Shown here piece after piece: positions 11,947 through 23,982 of a stretch of DNA of 64,000 bases. The position numbers were made by a program, and so were the translations under genes. Position 1 is the stretch's first letter. The number at the start of each line of letters is the position of its first letter. The notes beneath the pieces are model-generated. The model was given only the letters and a program-made list of their open reading frames with translations. It was not told the origin of the DNA and made no database searches. The stretch is from the NCBI GenBank assembly GCA_001599815.1, contig BCIA01000003.1, positions 4,588,001 to 4,652,000 on the forward strand, given 5' to 3'. Source of the DNA: Furcasterigmium furcatum. Lineage: Eukaryota > Ascomycota > Sordariomycetes > Glomerellales > Plectosphaerellaceae.

Positions 11947-13273
11947 TTAAGAAATGAGATCCGCAACGTTCATGGGCATCTCGTCGATCTGGGTAGAGTA
12001 GTACACTGCCGGATCCATTAGCACTCGAACCGAAGACCCGAGAAGAGGCAGACTCACACTCAATGTCGCGCAGAATGCGCACATCCTCGCTAGTAACGAA
12101 GTTGATGGCAACACCCTTGCGGCCGAAGCGACCACTCCTGCCGATACGGTGGATGTAGTTCTCACGGTTGCTGGGCAGGTCGTAGTTGATGACCAGGCTG
12201 ACCTGCTGCACGTCGATACCCCTGGCCCACACGTCCGTCGAGATGAGGACGCGGCTGTTACCCTGGCGGAAGTCCTGCATGATGCTGTCGCGCTCCTTCT
12301 GGGGCATGTCGCCGTGCATGCTGCTGACGGTGAAGTTGGCCTCGCGCATCTTCTCCGTCAGCCAATCGACCTTCCGCCTGGTGTTGCAGAAGATGACGGC
12401 CTGTGTGATGGTGAGGGTGTCGTAGAGATCGCACAGCGTATCGAACTTCCAGTCCTCCTTCTCGACGGCGATGAAGTACTGTTTGAGGCCCTCGAGCGTC
12501 AGCTCGTCACGCTTGACGAGGATGCGGACGGGGTCGGTCATGAACTTGGTCGTCATGTCGAGGACGTCGTAGGGGAGCGTGGCGCTGACGACGACGACCT
12601 GGGTCGCGGGGGGGAGGTATCGGTACACGTCGTAGATCTGCTCGCGGAAGCCGCGGTTGAGCAGCTCGTCGGCCTCGTCAAGGACGAGCATCTTGATGTG
12701 GCGAGTGCGCAGGTGGCGGCGGCGGATCATGTCGGCGACGCGGCCGGGGGTGCCAGAGACGATGTGCTGGCCGTAATCAAGCTTGCGGATGTCCTCGCCG
12801 ACGTTGGTGCCGCCGATGCAGGCGTGGCACTGGACGTTCATGTAGTCGCCCAGGGCCATGACGACGGACTGAATCTGGGTCGCGAGCTCGCGGGTTGGGG
12901 AGAGGACAAGGGCCTGGGTCTCGCGCACAGCGGTGTCGATAACTTGCAGCATGCTAATCGAGAAGGTTGCCGTCTTTCCTGTGCCGGACTGCGCCTGGGC
13001 GATCGTGTCGCGGCCCTTGCAGACCTGGACGATGGCGCGTGACTGGACAGCCGAGGGGGATTCGTAGCCGTAGGCGTAGATGCCGCGCAGGAGGTTCTCT
13101 GGTATCAAACAGTCAGCCTAAAGGTCGACCAGAAAGCGGTCGATTGGTGGGAGGCGCGTACCCTTCAGAGACATGGACTCGAAGGTCGGGTGGACGGTGA
13201 CCTCCTTGGAGGTGGAGAACTCCATCCTCTCATCGGCCTTGCGGTCGATTCCGCTGCTGCTTGCTTCAGCCAT
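11947..13273 (-). CDS. FAL1: DEAD-box RNA helicase, eIF4A-III/FAL1 type
   Basis: ATP-dependent RNA helicase of the eIF4A family. The FAL1/eIF4A-III branch acts in rRNA processing and, in fungi with many introns, in the exon junction complex. Exons 13273-13162, 13098-12058 and 12005-11947 give 403 residues, the usual length. Seen in order: motif I AQSGTGKT (residues 73-80), PTRELA, TPGR, DEAD, SAT and HRIGRSGRFGRKG, then a short C-terminus ending in NVADLIS. The ORF runs past the second donor into a false tail; the intron (GTGAGT with a GCTAAT branch point) restores the family ending LYYSTQIDEMP. It lies head to head with the SF3A3 gene. Confidence 0.95.
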
Positions 13274-13770
13274 GGCGAGGGGGTTTGCGCTGGTTATCGT
13301 GGATGAGTGATGGAGGCCGAGGAGCACGAGGTGCGCACTTGTGAAAGTTGTTGCAAGAAACTGGAGGAGCGGCGCTCGGTCTTTTTCGCGGCAGGCCTTG
13401 GATCGCTGCGCACGGGCCAACTCCAAGGCCGCTAGCCGAGCTGGGATTGAAGGCCACTCAGGAAGCCGTCTCACGTACCTACCGCGCCTTCTTGAACCCG
13501 TTAGTCCCTAAACACGGATGTGATGACTCAACCACAAAAAACCTTTTCATTTTCACCGGTAGGTCAATTTCTGAACAGAAAGGCCGTCGGTTCGCGTCGA
13601 TTTGGTGAGTCCGGAGTTTGGTAAGTTCGGAAAATCGTTTTGCCGAATCCCGTCGCGCTAAACCTTATTCAATGGGACCTGCAGGTGCAGCAGGCTGCCA
13701 CCTCGAAATTTTGGGCCATGCGCAAACCGTTCCCAACGACACAACCTCCCCCACGCGACCAACCGACACC
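13274..13770. promoter_or_regulatory. Shared bidirectional promoter of FAL1 and SF3A3
   Basis: 497 bp between two divergent start codons, with no gene of its own. Both flanking genes encode spliceosome-linked proteins, so joint control is plausible though not shown. Confidence 0.6.
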
Positions 13771-15279
13771 ATGGTTTTGGAGGAGCAACGTTACCTGCAC
13801 GAGGACCTCGAGCGCCTCGAGCAAGGCATCGCAGACCGAATTGGCGAAGAACCCAAGCACATTCGCGACCGTCTCAACCGCGACCATGAGGTCTCCCAGC
13901 TCCTCGACCAGATCCAGGCGCAATCCTCCAAGCTGCTGGACATCTACCGTGACAGTACCGGCCTCCTGACCCAAGAGGTGCAACAACTCAGCACCGGCGA
14001 CCCCCTCGACGAGTTCTACAGCCAGCTGAAGGGCATTCGGGATCACCATGCAAAGTACCCGAACGAGCAAGCAGAGAACTCGGAGCTCCGATACCGCGTC
14101 AAGAGGACTGCCGATGAGCCACTGCCATATCTCGTCGACTCTCTGTTCTCTGGCGAGGAGGCTTACGGCAGGTTCTTCGACCTGTACCAGTCCCACGAGG
14201 CCTACCTCAACCTGTCCAACGTCAAGCGACTATCCTACCTCCAATACCTCGAGGTCTTCGACAACTTCGCCGCTGGCGCGGGCGGCCTGAAGCGCGCCGA
14301 AAAGCTCACGGACCAATACTTCAAATACGTCGGCGGCCTGTCATCATACCTCGAGTCCTTCATCCGCCGCACCCGACCTCTGGAGAACCTCGATAAGGTC
14401 TTTTCTGGCTTCGACAAGGATTTCGAGGTGGCGTGGGAGAAGGACGAGCTTCCCGGCTGGCAAAGCGAGTCTGCCGCAAATGGGACGTCCAAGGCTACGA
14501 CATCACCCGATGCTGTGTGGTGCGACGACTGCGAGAAGGAGTTCAAGAACGAAAACGTCTACAGGGCACACCTGACGGGAAGGAAGCATCTCAAAGCGGC
14601 AGAGGCACGGAAGGCGAGACTAGCCGACGGAGACACGGAGACGATCGCCAAAAATGGCACCGCAGTCTCTGCGACGCGTCTGAAGGAGCGGGCCGTGGCT
14701 GAGCGCGAGTTCCGCGTGAAGCGACTGGCGGCGGCGATGAGCACCGAGCGAGAAGATACCCGAGTGAACGTGGAGCGGAAGCAGGGCATGACGGAGAGGG
14801 AGCGCCAACAAGAGCTGGAGAACCTGATGAACCTCGGCGCGGGGGAGAACGAGCAGCGCGGCGAGGACGAGGAAGGGTCGGAGGACGACGGTGAGGAGAG
14901 GATCTACAACCCCCTCAAGCTGCCGCTGGCCTGGGACGGCAAGCCCATTCCGTTCTGGCTCTACCGGCTGCACGGTCTCGGTGTCGAGTTCCCCTGCGAG
15001 ATCTGCGGCAACTTCGTCTACATGGGACGGAGGGCGTTTGACAAGCACTTCAACGAGGCGCGCCACGTGCACGGCCTGCGGTGTCTCGGCATCACCAACA
15101 CGAGCTTGTTCAGGGACATTACGAGCATTGAGCAGGCGACGAACCTGTGGGACAAGATTCAGAGGGAGGCGAAGAGGAACAAGGTGGATGATGGCAGCGT
15201 GGTGCAGATGGAGGACGCGGAAGGCAACGTCATGCCGGAGAAGGTGTACTATGATCTGCAAAAGCAGGGTCTGCTGTGA
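13771..15279 (+). CDS. SF3A3: Splicing factor 3A subunit 3 (SF3a60/Prp9)
   Basis: U2 snRNP component needed for prespliceosome assembly. Single exon, 502 residues from the ATG at 13771. An upstream in-frame extension to 13618 exists, but MVLEEQRYLHEDLERLE matches the family N-terminus, so the later ATG was chosen. Visible: the N-terminal helical region (EEQRYLHEDLERLEQ), a central region with SF3a60-like YLQYLEVF, a U1-type C2H2 finger (CDDCEKEFKNENVYRAH...H), an acidic linker and the C-terminal zinc finger (FPCEICGNFVYMGRRAFDKH...H) with the conserved HVHGLRCLGI. Confidence 0.95.
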   Translation: MVLEEQRYLHEDLERLEQGIADRIGEEPKHIRDRLNRDHEVSQLLDQIQAQSSKLLDIYRDSTGLLTQEVQQLSTGDPLDEFYSQLKGIRDHHAKYPNEQAENSELRYRVKRTADEPLPYLVDSLFSGEEAYGRFFDLYQSHEAYLNLSNVKRLSYLQYLEVFDNFAAGAGGLKRAEKLTDQYFKYVGGLSSYLESFIRRTRPLENLDKVFSGFDKDFEVAWEKDELPGWQSESAANGTSKATTSPDAVWCDDCEKEFKNENVYRAHLTGRKHLKAAEARKARLADGDTETIAKNGTAVSATRLKERAVAEREFRVKRLAAAMSTEREDTRVNVERKQGMTERERQQELENLMNLGAGENEQRGEDEEGSEDDGEERIYNPLKLPLAWDGKPIPFWLYRLHGLGVEFPCEICGNFVYMGRRAFDKHFNEARHVHGLRCLGITNTSLFRDITSIEQATNLWDKIQREAKRNKVDDGSVVQMEDAEGNVMPEKVYYDLQKQGLL

Positions 15280-15617
15280 GCGGCAGCCAGCAGTATGGAG
15301 TTGGCGTGCTAGGGTACAAGAGTAAAGTACTGTACAATTTATCGGCGTTGCAATTCTGCCTTTCGATTTAGTCTGATATTGCGCGAATGGAGGTTATTCC
15401 TCCAAAAAGTTGAGCATTCTCACGGCCTGAGCTGAGGTGAGGTCGCTGGGCCCCGCCCAATTGGAGTCGCGTCGCCAACTTGCCTGATAACATCCGCCAA
15501 CTCAGACCTCACCCCGCCAAACACCATCTTCGCACCACCGCAACAACAACCCCGAAGCACGCCTTCAGACCGACCGATCGCAGCAACATATGATGAGATG
15601 ACGCCGAGGCATATGTC
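15280..15617. other. Intergenic between SF3A3 and SLX1
   Basis: 338 bp, both genes on the plus strand; SF3A3 3' end and SLX1 promoter. Nothing further seen. Confidence 0.6.
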
Positions 15618-16618
15618 ATGGCTGTACTGTCAAAGCCGATCCCCGCCCTCTACACAGTCTACGTCCTTCGCTCCACAGTCCGACATGCGTCCCTCTACAT
15701 CGGCTCGACCCCGAACCCCCCGAGGCGGCTGAAGCAACACAATGGCCAGGTCCGAGGCGGAGCTGCGCGGACGTCGCGAAAAAGCCTGCGCCCGTGGGAG
15801 ATGGTCGCGCTGGTGTCTGGGTTTCCCAGCATGACGGCCGCATTGAAGTTTGAGTATGCCTCTACCCGGTCGCATGCAGGAGTACTGCGCAGTAGCTAAC
15901 GCGCCGTGATCACAGGTGGGCGCTCGCAAACCCGCACATGTCTCTACACATACCGAGCGAGTCGCGCATCTCGCGCGCCGCGGGCGTCAAGCGGAACGGC
16001 CACCCCAAACGTCCCCGGCCGAGCATGGGCTCCGTCATGTCCAATATCAACCTTCTGCTGGGCGTCCCCAGTTTCCTGCGATGGCCGCTGCGCCTGCACT
16101 TCTTCGCCCCTGCGGCGCATACGGCCTGGCAGGCAAGCTGCGAAGCTGCCACGGAGCCAGCGAAGGACGGTCTTCAAGTCGCGACGGATTTCGGGCCGAA
16201 CACGACCACCCAGCAGGGAGAGGCATCGGATGCCACATGGGGAATACACGCGCTGACGCTAGATTATGCACCGATGAGAGCCTATGCCGAGAAGACTCGG
16301 TCGATCATCTCTTTTGAGAGGGAGGGGGATTGCGTTGTCTGCGCGGAGGCCCTGGGTCATGGGGAGGGCCTGCATGTTGTGTGTTCCAACAGCAGCTGCG
16401 AAGGTGTCGGGCATTTGTCTTGCTGGAGCCGACATCTTCTTGCGCAGGAGGGCGACATGGGAGCTGTCATGCCGACCCATGGGCGTTGTCCAAAGTGCCA
16501 CGGAGCCGTGCAATGGAGCGACATGATGAAGGAGCTCACGCTGCGGGAGAGGGGCTCTGGTGAGGTCGACAAGCTGCTGAAGACGAAGAGACAGCGCCAG
16601 GCAAAAGCGAAGACATGA
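15618..16618 (+). CDS. SLX1: Structure-specific endonuclease subunit SLX1
   Basis: Catalytic subunit of the SLX1-SLX4 endonuclease, which cuts branched DNA such as Holliday junctions in the nucleus. Exons 15618-15853 and 15916-16618 (GTATGC...CACAG, GCTAAC branch point) give 312 residues. The N-terminus is a GIY-YIG nuclease (YTVYVLRS...LYIGSTPNP) with a downstream Glu in KFEWALANPH, a motif created only by splicing. The C-terminus has the family RING/PHD-like zinc domain (CVVCAE...C...C...GHLSCW...CPKC). Confidence 0.93.
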
Positions 16619-18587
16619 TGAGCTTGCGTGTACCAACGAGCACCTTTCTCGTATCAGCACCGTACATGATTAAGATGCAAACCGGCCCCGTGAAAGTTAC
16701 ATGCTGATTGTGGCGTGCAACGATGCTACCACACGGGCATAGAGTCTGTCAGGTCCGTCGAAAGCCCAACAGCCATGCTTCCTGGAGACGATTATGAGCT
16801 TTATGTATTTGATAATTACCCTGGAAGCTCGAGGAGCTCAGAATGCCGACCACGGCTGTGAGAGCAGCCGGCCGAGAAGAGGCACAACTGCAGCCTCCAA
16901 ATGCACAACCCCCCGTAAGCGGGCCCTGCTGCAACGTCATCCGTTTCTGATTGGCCAAAACGACGAACTAGGCCGGCCGACCCCTGTCATCCCCAACTCG
17001 GATATCAGATGTTCACAGGCAATCGGTCGCTGGAGGAGCCGCCCCAACCGTCCCGTCCCCGTCGTGTCGGCGCTGCGTGAACCTGGAAATTTCTGAGGGG
17101 GGCGTGACCAGGTTTAACTGGGGGCGCCACCTGCGTAAACTGAGCAGATGGCTTGCTTCCTCAACAGCCCCAGCTTGATGCACACGATAGCTCAGATGGA
17201 AACTCCATGCCATTCTCGCAAAAAGAGCACTCTATTGAGCGGAAGATAATAGTTGAAACGAGCCTGGCTCTGCGTTGAAGGACGCCGGCTGGAGGCCGAC
17301 AGATGGCACTGATGGATGGGGGCGGCGCAAGAGGTACCGCGTATATGGTGCCATGTATGACGGCCATATACCCCTCAGCGTATGGAATATGGAAAGTTTC
17401 GGGGGAATGTTTGCTGAAGGTTCGCTCCCCTCGCCCTTTGTCGCAGCGGATGCTGGGGTCGGGTGTCGTGGGAAATGGGGGGCAGCGGTGCGAGCTGACG
17501 TCCTAAACAGACCCACACGAGGTGGGATTTTCCAACCTCAAGTCCGGGTGCGGGCGGTCCTTGGGAGCCTGGTCGCCCCTTCCGTTCCGTTGTGGCCGTC
17601 TCCCTCATGCATACCCTGACTCCGCAACCTTCCTCCGGTGGGCCCCCATCAAGTGCCACTTCGTGTACTTGCACTCCACGCTAGAAACGCCGGTGGGAGT
17701 AAGTACCCTCTAGGTTCCCTTGGCATGTCCCGACCACTGCCGCACGCTCTTTCCCTTTCACAGCTTGTTTTCGCCAGCAAGGCGACAAGTACCTTCCCAT
17801 TTCCTCGTCGAGTACATCGGCCAAATGCGCCTCTATTTTGTTCACTGCTCCTTCCCGCCTGCATAGTTCCCTGGCCTGGGCACACGCCTTGCGAAAGAAG
17901 AAAGGTCCTTTTCCTTGTCCGCAGGAAGGTCCACCCCCCATTCATCTCCCCAGCTCCAACGCTCTCCGAGCCATATCCCTTCTGCCTTTCATCCTGACAC
18001 CGACGACAACGGCTCACGTCAATTCACCTCCCACTTCTCTCGCATGACTCGCCCACCCCGATCCGGCGATTCTCCCTGCGACTATACCTCTCGTTCCCAC
18101 TCTCTTTTCCACCCCGGCGTCCACCACGTTCTACTATAATCCAGCGCCCAGAAACGCCCGGGTTTCCTTGTGATCCGGCGTACCCTCTGTAACCGAGTAA
18201 GTGGATTCCGGATTCCCGACTAAATGGTGTTGGGAGCCTCTCCATGCGCCCCCATTCCCCTTTGGTATCTTCTCTCCTTTGCACGCCTCACTCGAACTAA
18301 GCTTTTCTGCCTTGTCCAGCACTTCCCCTCGGCGCCGCCAAACTCACCTCCCGACATACCTCTCCCACCCATCGACCTTCACTCGGCCTACGCCGTGGCC
18401 ACGACTCGAAACGATCCGCAACCACAGCGGTCTCTCGAACATACGATGCATCGTATGCCCTAGCACTTCTACGACAACTCCATCGCCCGCATGAACCAGC
18501 GCAAGCGTCCTTAATCGTTCCCCCTTTGTCCAAATCCGACACTCGAACCCTTCGACTACACCCCCGAACGCTTCGCCGACACTTCAG
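16619..18587. other. Long intergenic region and probable leader of the KDM5 gene
   Basis: About 2 kb with no supported gene. Bases about 17,700-18,580 are rich in C and T on the plus strand and contain several short ATG frames, which fits a long 5' leader with upstream ORFs. The transcription start is not determinable here. Confidence 0.5.
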
Positions 18588-21500
18588 ATGGCGCCTGCTC
18601 TGCACTTGGGCGGCGCCGCCGTCAGCGGAGGAGGCCAGGGCAGTGCGACGAACAGCTCTCGTGCTTCTCCCGCCGTTGGCTCGGCCAGCAATACCAAGTC
18701 GAAGACGGGGCAGGTCAATTCGAACGGCTACCACCCTCCAAACTCGCAGACGCTGCTCAGCTCGATGACCAGCATGCCCCTCAGTCTGTCGTCCGTCGAA
18801 CGAAGAGGCCAGCCTACCGCTGTGAAAGAACCCGTCGTCAAGAAGAGCCGACCACACGGTCTGCAGGATGCACCGACATACCGCCCAACGGAAGAGGAAT
18901 GGAAAGACCCGTTTGAATACATCAAGAAGATCACTCCCGAGGCGCAAGAATTCGGTCTCTGCAAGATCATCCCTCCGGACAGCTGGAACCCAGATTTCGC
19001 GATCGACACGGAGGTACGGTTCCTCCAACGTGGCATCCCCCTCGGGGAGCACCGTGAGCTCGTCCTACCCAGGCACATTGGCTGACCAAGAACAGAAATT
19101 CCACTTCAGAACGCGAAAGCAAGAGCTCAACTCCGTCGAAGGGAGTACGTACCGATGATGACTCGCGACCTGTTGTATTGAATGCTGACGAGATCTAGGC
19201 ACACGCGCGAACATCTCATACCTCGATGCTCTGGCCAAGTTTCACAAGCAGCAAGGCAACAACAACCTTCATCGAATGCCCTATGTAGACAAGAAGCCGT
19301 TGGACCTCTATCGGCTCAAGAAGGCCGTCGAGTCTAGGGGAGGCTTCGACAAGGTCTGTAAGCTCAAGAAATGGGCTGAGATCGGCAGAGACTTGGGCTA
19401 CAGCGGCAAGATCATGTCATCTCTGTCCACGTCTCTAAAGAACTCGTATCAGAAGTGGCTCTGCCCTTATGAGGAGTATCTGAGAATCGCCAAGCCCGGC
19501 GTTCATCAGCAGCTGGAAGCAGAAAACGGCGGACCTTACACGCCGAGTCCTTCGGCTACGCCCATGAAGCCATCTAACGTCAACACACCCTCAAGTGCTC
19601 GAGCTGACTCGCCCGCTCGACATGCCTCAGACATGCTGCAAGCCACTCTCAATGGCACGAAGAAGGAACCCGAGCGAGACACACCCATGACTGACGCTCC
19701 GCCCGCGCCTCAGCCTGTTTTCTCCGGATTCAAGGCTATCAACACGGGAGGCTTCACTGCTGTGAACGCTGGGTTCACGAGTGTCAACCGGCCTCACAAC
19801 AACGATGCCACCAGCACCCCCTCGAGACCTTTTGGCGCCAGCCCTTTCTCGTCGGCTAAGAACACACCCGAGTACCGGCCCTCCAACCTCGGACAGGCCG
19901 CTTCTCTGAAGCGTCAGGTCAGCACCGACAGCCTGGACCTTGCCAAGAAGGACACGCCTTGCAAGGATGACTCGGACAGCAACAGCAGGCGAAGCAAGCG
20001 CCTCAAGAAAGAGCCGGTCCCGACGGTCGCAGGCTCACACATGTCCCTGTTCCGCCCTTCCGCGCCCCGAGTGCCCCGGGATGAGTCCACCGCACTGGGT
20101 GATAAGTGCGAGACCTGTGGTAAGGCCGAAGAAAGCGGCCCACTGCTGATTTGCGAATCATGCGATCACGCCTACCACAATTCCTGCCTTGACCATCCTT
20201 CGAAGCACAAGCCCGACACGGAATGGAACTGCCCTCGATGCTTGGTCGGCGACGGCCAGTATGGATTCGAAGAAGGCGGCATCTACTCGCTGAGGCAATT
20301 CCAGCAAAAAGCTGCGGACTTCAAGCAAGGCTACTTCGAGAAGAAGATGCCCTTTGATTCCGTCCTGAATTGCCACAGGCCTGTGACTGAGGATGATGTC
20401 GAGTCTGAATTCTGGCGGCTCGTGGCCGACATCGAAGAGACTGTGGAGGTTGAGTACGGCGCTGACATCCACTGCACGACCCACGGGTCCGGTTTCCCAA
20501 CAGCGGAAAGACAGCCAAACGACCCTTACTCGACCGACCCTTGGAATCTCAACATCCTGCCTCTCCATCCGGAGAGCTTGTTCCGTCACATCAAATCAGA
20601 CATCTCAGGCATGACTGTCCCTTGGGTTTATGTCGGCATGATCTTCTCGACATTCTGCTGGCACAACGAGGATCATTATGCTTACTCGGCCAACTATCAG
20701 CACTTTGGCGCCACGAAGACCTGGTACGGCATCCCGGGGGCCGACGCGGAGAAGTTCGAGGCAGCGATGAAGGAGGCAGTGCCCGAACTGTTCGAGACTC
20801 AGCCAGATCTGTTGTTCCAGCTGGTGACTCTTCTTCCACCGGAACAGCTCAAGAAGGCTGGTGTTCGCGTCTTCGCCCTGGATCAACGCGCCGGACAGTT
20901 TGTCATCACCTTCCCCCAGGCTTATCACGCAGGTTTCAACCACGGTTTCAACTTTAACGAGGCGGTCAATTTCGCCCCCTCAGACTGGGAACCGTTCGGC
21001 TTGTCCGGCGTGGACAGGCTTCGGGATTTCCGGCGCCAGCCCTGTTTCTCCCACGACGAGCTCCTCTGGACAGCTGCAGAGGGACACGCGAACAGCAGTC
21101 TGACGATACAGACGGCAAAGTGGCTCGCGCCAGCCCTCGAGCGCATCCATACCCGCGAACTACAGAGCCGCGCCGACTTCATCACGAAGCATACCGAGGC
21201 GCACCCGCACAGCTGCGGCCTCGCTGGCCAGACCGACGATGCTACGTGCCCGCTCGCTTTCGAGGTCGAGGACATGGATGTGCCTGAAGAGGAGTATCAG
21301 TGCTCCTACTGCAAATCTTTCGCCTATCTGTCACGTTTCAAGTGTGTCAAGTCTGGCAAGGTGTTGTGTCTGACGCACGCTGGGCAGCACGCCTGCTGTG
21401 ATCTCCCGGAATCGCAGCGGTTTTTCGGAACTCAGCACGTCCTGTACTACCGCAAGGACGACGACATCATCAAATCGACGTTCGCAAAGGTGCTCGAGAA

Positions 21501-23982
21501 GGCGCACACCCCGGAGGCTTGGGAGGAAAAGTACGACAAGTTGTTGGACGAGGAGGCCACTCCCTCACTCAAGTCGCTCCGCGCCCTGCTGCACGAGGGC
21601 GAGCGAATCCCGTATGACCTCCCATCGCTACCTCTGCTCCGCGAATTCGTCGAAAGGTGCAATGATTGGGTTGACGAGGCCACAAACTACACAGTTCGGA
21701 AACAGCAAAACCGAAGAAAGAGCGAGAAGTCTCTTTTCAACCGCAAAAACTCGCTGACCGACCAAAAGGAGCGCGACACTCGCGACGTCTCCAATGTTTA
21801 CCGACTGCTTAAAGAGGCCGACCACATCGGGTTCGAGTGCCCTGAGATTGCGCAGCTGCGTGAACGGGCCGACGCAATCGAGGCGTTCCAGAAGAGCGCC
21901 GACAAGGCTCTCAAGCAACTTTTCACCTCATCCGAGACCATCGAAGAGCTTCTCGAGGAAGGCCGATCGTTCAATGTGGACATTCCTGAGGTGGAACGCC
22001 TGGCCCGTGTTCTCGATCAGACCAACTGGAACAACAAAGCCCGCGATAACCGCAACGCTGTGCTGAGCTTGGACGAGGTGAAGGAGTTTATCGAAACCGG
22101 CAAGCGTCTTGATATCCCGCCTTACAATGACCACCTGACGTACTTCATTGATCAGATGGACGCAGGTCAACACTGGGAGACGAAGGCCAGGGAACTCATC
22201 GTTGCTGAGACGGTCCACTATGCGCAGCTGGAGGCGTTGTCGCGCCAGGTTGCCGTGAACCTCCTCCCTGTCTCTGCAGAGACCTTGGCAGCCGTTGACG
22301 CTATCCTGCTCAAGCAGCGTGAGGCACACCGGCAAATCCTCGATATCTCCGAACGCTCGCGTCATCCAGATCTCCGCAAACGACCCAAGTACACCGAGGT
22401 CGCCGAGATTATGCGCAAGCTGGAAGACCTCAACTCGAAGCCGAACGGCACCATCGACCTCGAAAAGGAGCAGAAGCGCCATGAAGACTGGATGCGGGAA
22501 GGAAAGAAGCTCTTCGGAAAGACAAACGCCCCGCTGCATATTCTGAAGAGTCACATGGAGTACGTCCTCGAGCGCAACATGGACTGCTTCGACATCGTCA
22601 ATGATAAGCCACGAACCCCGGCCGAGCCAGCTTCCCGGGAAGCCAGCCCTGCGGACAGCAAAGTGCATAGGTGGGACGATCCTCGGTTCCGTGAGGTCTT
22701 CTGTATCTGCAGGAAGACGGAGGCAGGCATGATGATTGAATGCGAGCTGTGTCACGAATGGTAAGTCATGGGCGAGGTCAGCGGTGATTTCTGAGCTAAC
22801 GCCACCGGCAGGTACCACGGCAAGTGCCTCAAGATCGCCCGCGGAAAGGTCAAGGACGAGGACAAGTACACGTGCCCCATCTGCGATTGGCGTGTGAAGA
22901 TCCCGCGAGATGCCGCTCGTCCAAAGCTGGAAGATCTCGTTGCCTGGGCGGACAAGATTCCCTCCCTGCCGTTTCAGCCGGAGGAGGAGGAAGTCCTGCA
23001 GAAGATCATCGACAATTCGCGCGAGTTCCGGAACCACATTCAAGGAATCTGCAACCCGCTCGTCTCGACAGAATCCGAGGCCGATACTCAGCGGTTTTAC
23101 TTGCGCAAGATCGAGGGTGCGGAGATTCTTCTGGCGTACGAGACCAACTTCTTCCGCCAGGAGTTGCACAAGTGGTGTCCAGTTGCGCCGCAAGCACCGC
23201 CTGTTCTGGAAGTGTCCAAGAGTACCCGCAAGCCGCGGCCAACAAAGCTGCAGAAGTTGCTGGCTCAATACGGCGTCGAAGAGATCGATGACCTCCCAGA
23301 GAAGGAGAAGCAGAAGGCGCTGAGCCTCAAGAGGAAACAACAGAACGCAGAGGCCGTTGCTGCTGTTCAGGCCGCCGCTGCGGCATCGTCCTTGACGAGT
23401 GCGACCATACCACCACAGGGCTTTGTGGAAGGCGCGCCCTCGACGTTCGCCCAAAGCTCTCATCAGTCGTCGGCAACTCCGCCCACTACGTCTCATGGGC
23501 ATGCAGACCAAGGCCCGCACAGGAGGCAATCGGGAACAAGGGACGATCCCATGGATATCGACGGCAATTCGACTCTGCACCACGGCCTATTCATGCCTAT
23601 TGGGGCATCGGGGCCTCAACTCGTCAGCGACAACTCTGCAGTGTCGTTCGAGGAACGGCTTATGAGCGGGGAAGGTCTGAATCTCCGCGATCCGCACGAA
23701 CGGAGTAAGGCTCTCGAGATCCTGGGCCGCACCGACTTGGGGAGACAGCGTGCTGAAGAAATGTTTGGACCCGGAGTATGGAACGAGGTGCCTGGGATGC
23801 GGAGGCCTTCGTCTGGTGCGGGTCCCGGCCAGCACGATGAGCGCGCAGTCGACAAGATGTTCGACGACCTGACGAATTCGAGCGAAGATAAGAGCAGAGA
23901 GGGGTTCGACAACTTCATGCCAACCGCCGAGAGCCTCGAAAGCGAACGCAATGGCATGGACGCATTACTGGATGGGGATTAG
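18588..23982 (+). CDS. KDM5: KDM5/JARID1-type histone H3K4 demethylase
   Basis: Nuclear Fe(II)/2-oxoglutarate enzyme that removes methyl groups from H3 lysine 4. Exons 18588-19013, 19096-19144, 19199-22760 and 22812-23982 give 1,735 residues, the usual size. Domain order is the full KDM5 set: JmjN (about 95-160, split by two introns), ARID (about 165-250), PHD1 (about 461-508, CETCGKAEESGPLLICESC), JmjC with iron ligands His647, Glu649 and His735, the C5HC2 zinc finger (about 859-890), a PLU-1-like helical region, and PHD2 (about 1326-1375) interrupted by the last intron exactly at its Trp codon. All catalytic residues are present, so the enzyme looks active. Confidence 0.96.

Noticed and set aside
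21928..23583. 551-codon minus-strand open frame
   Set aside because: Antisense to KDM5 exons 3 and 4.
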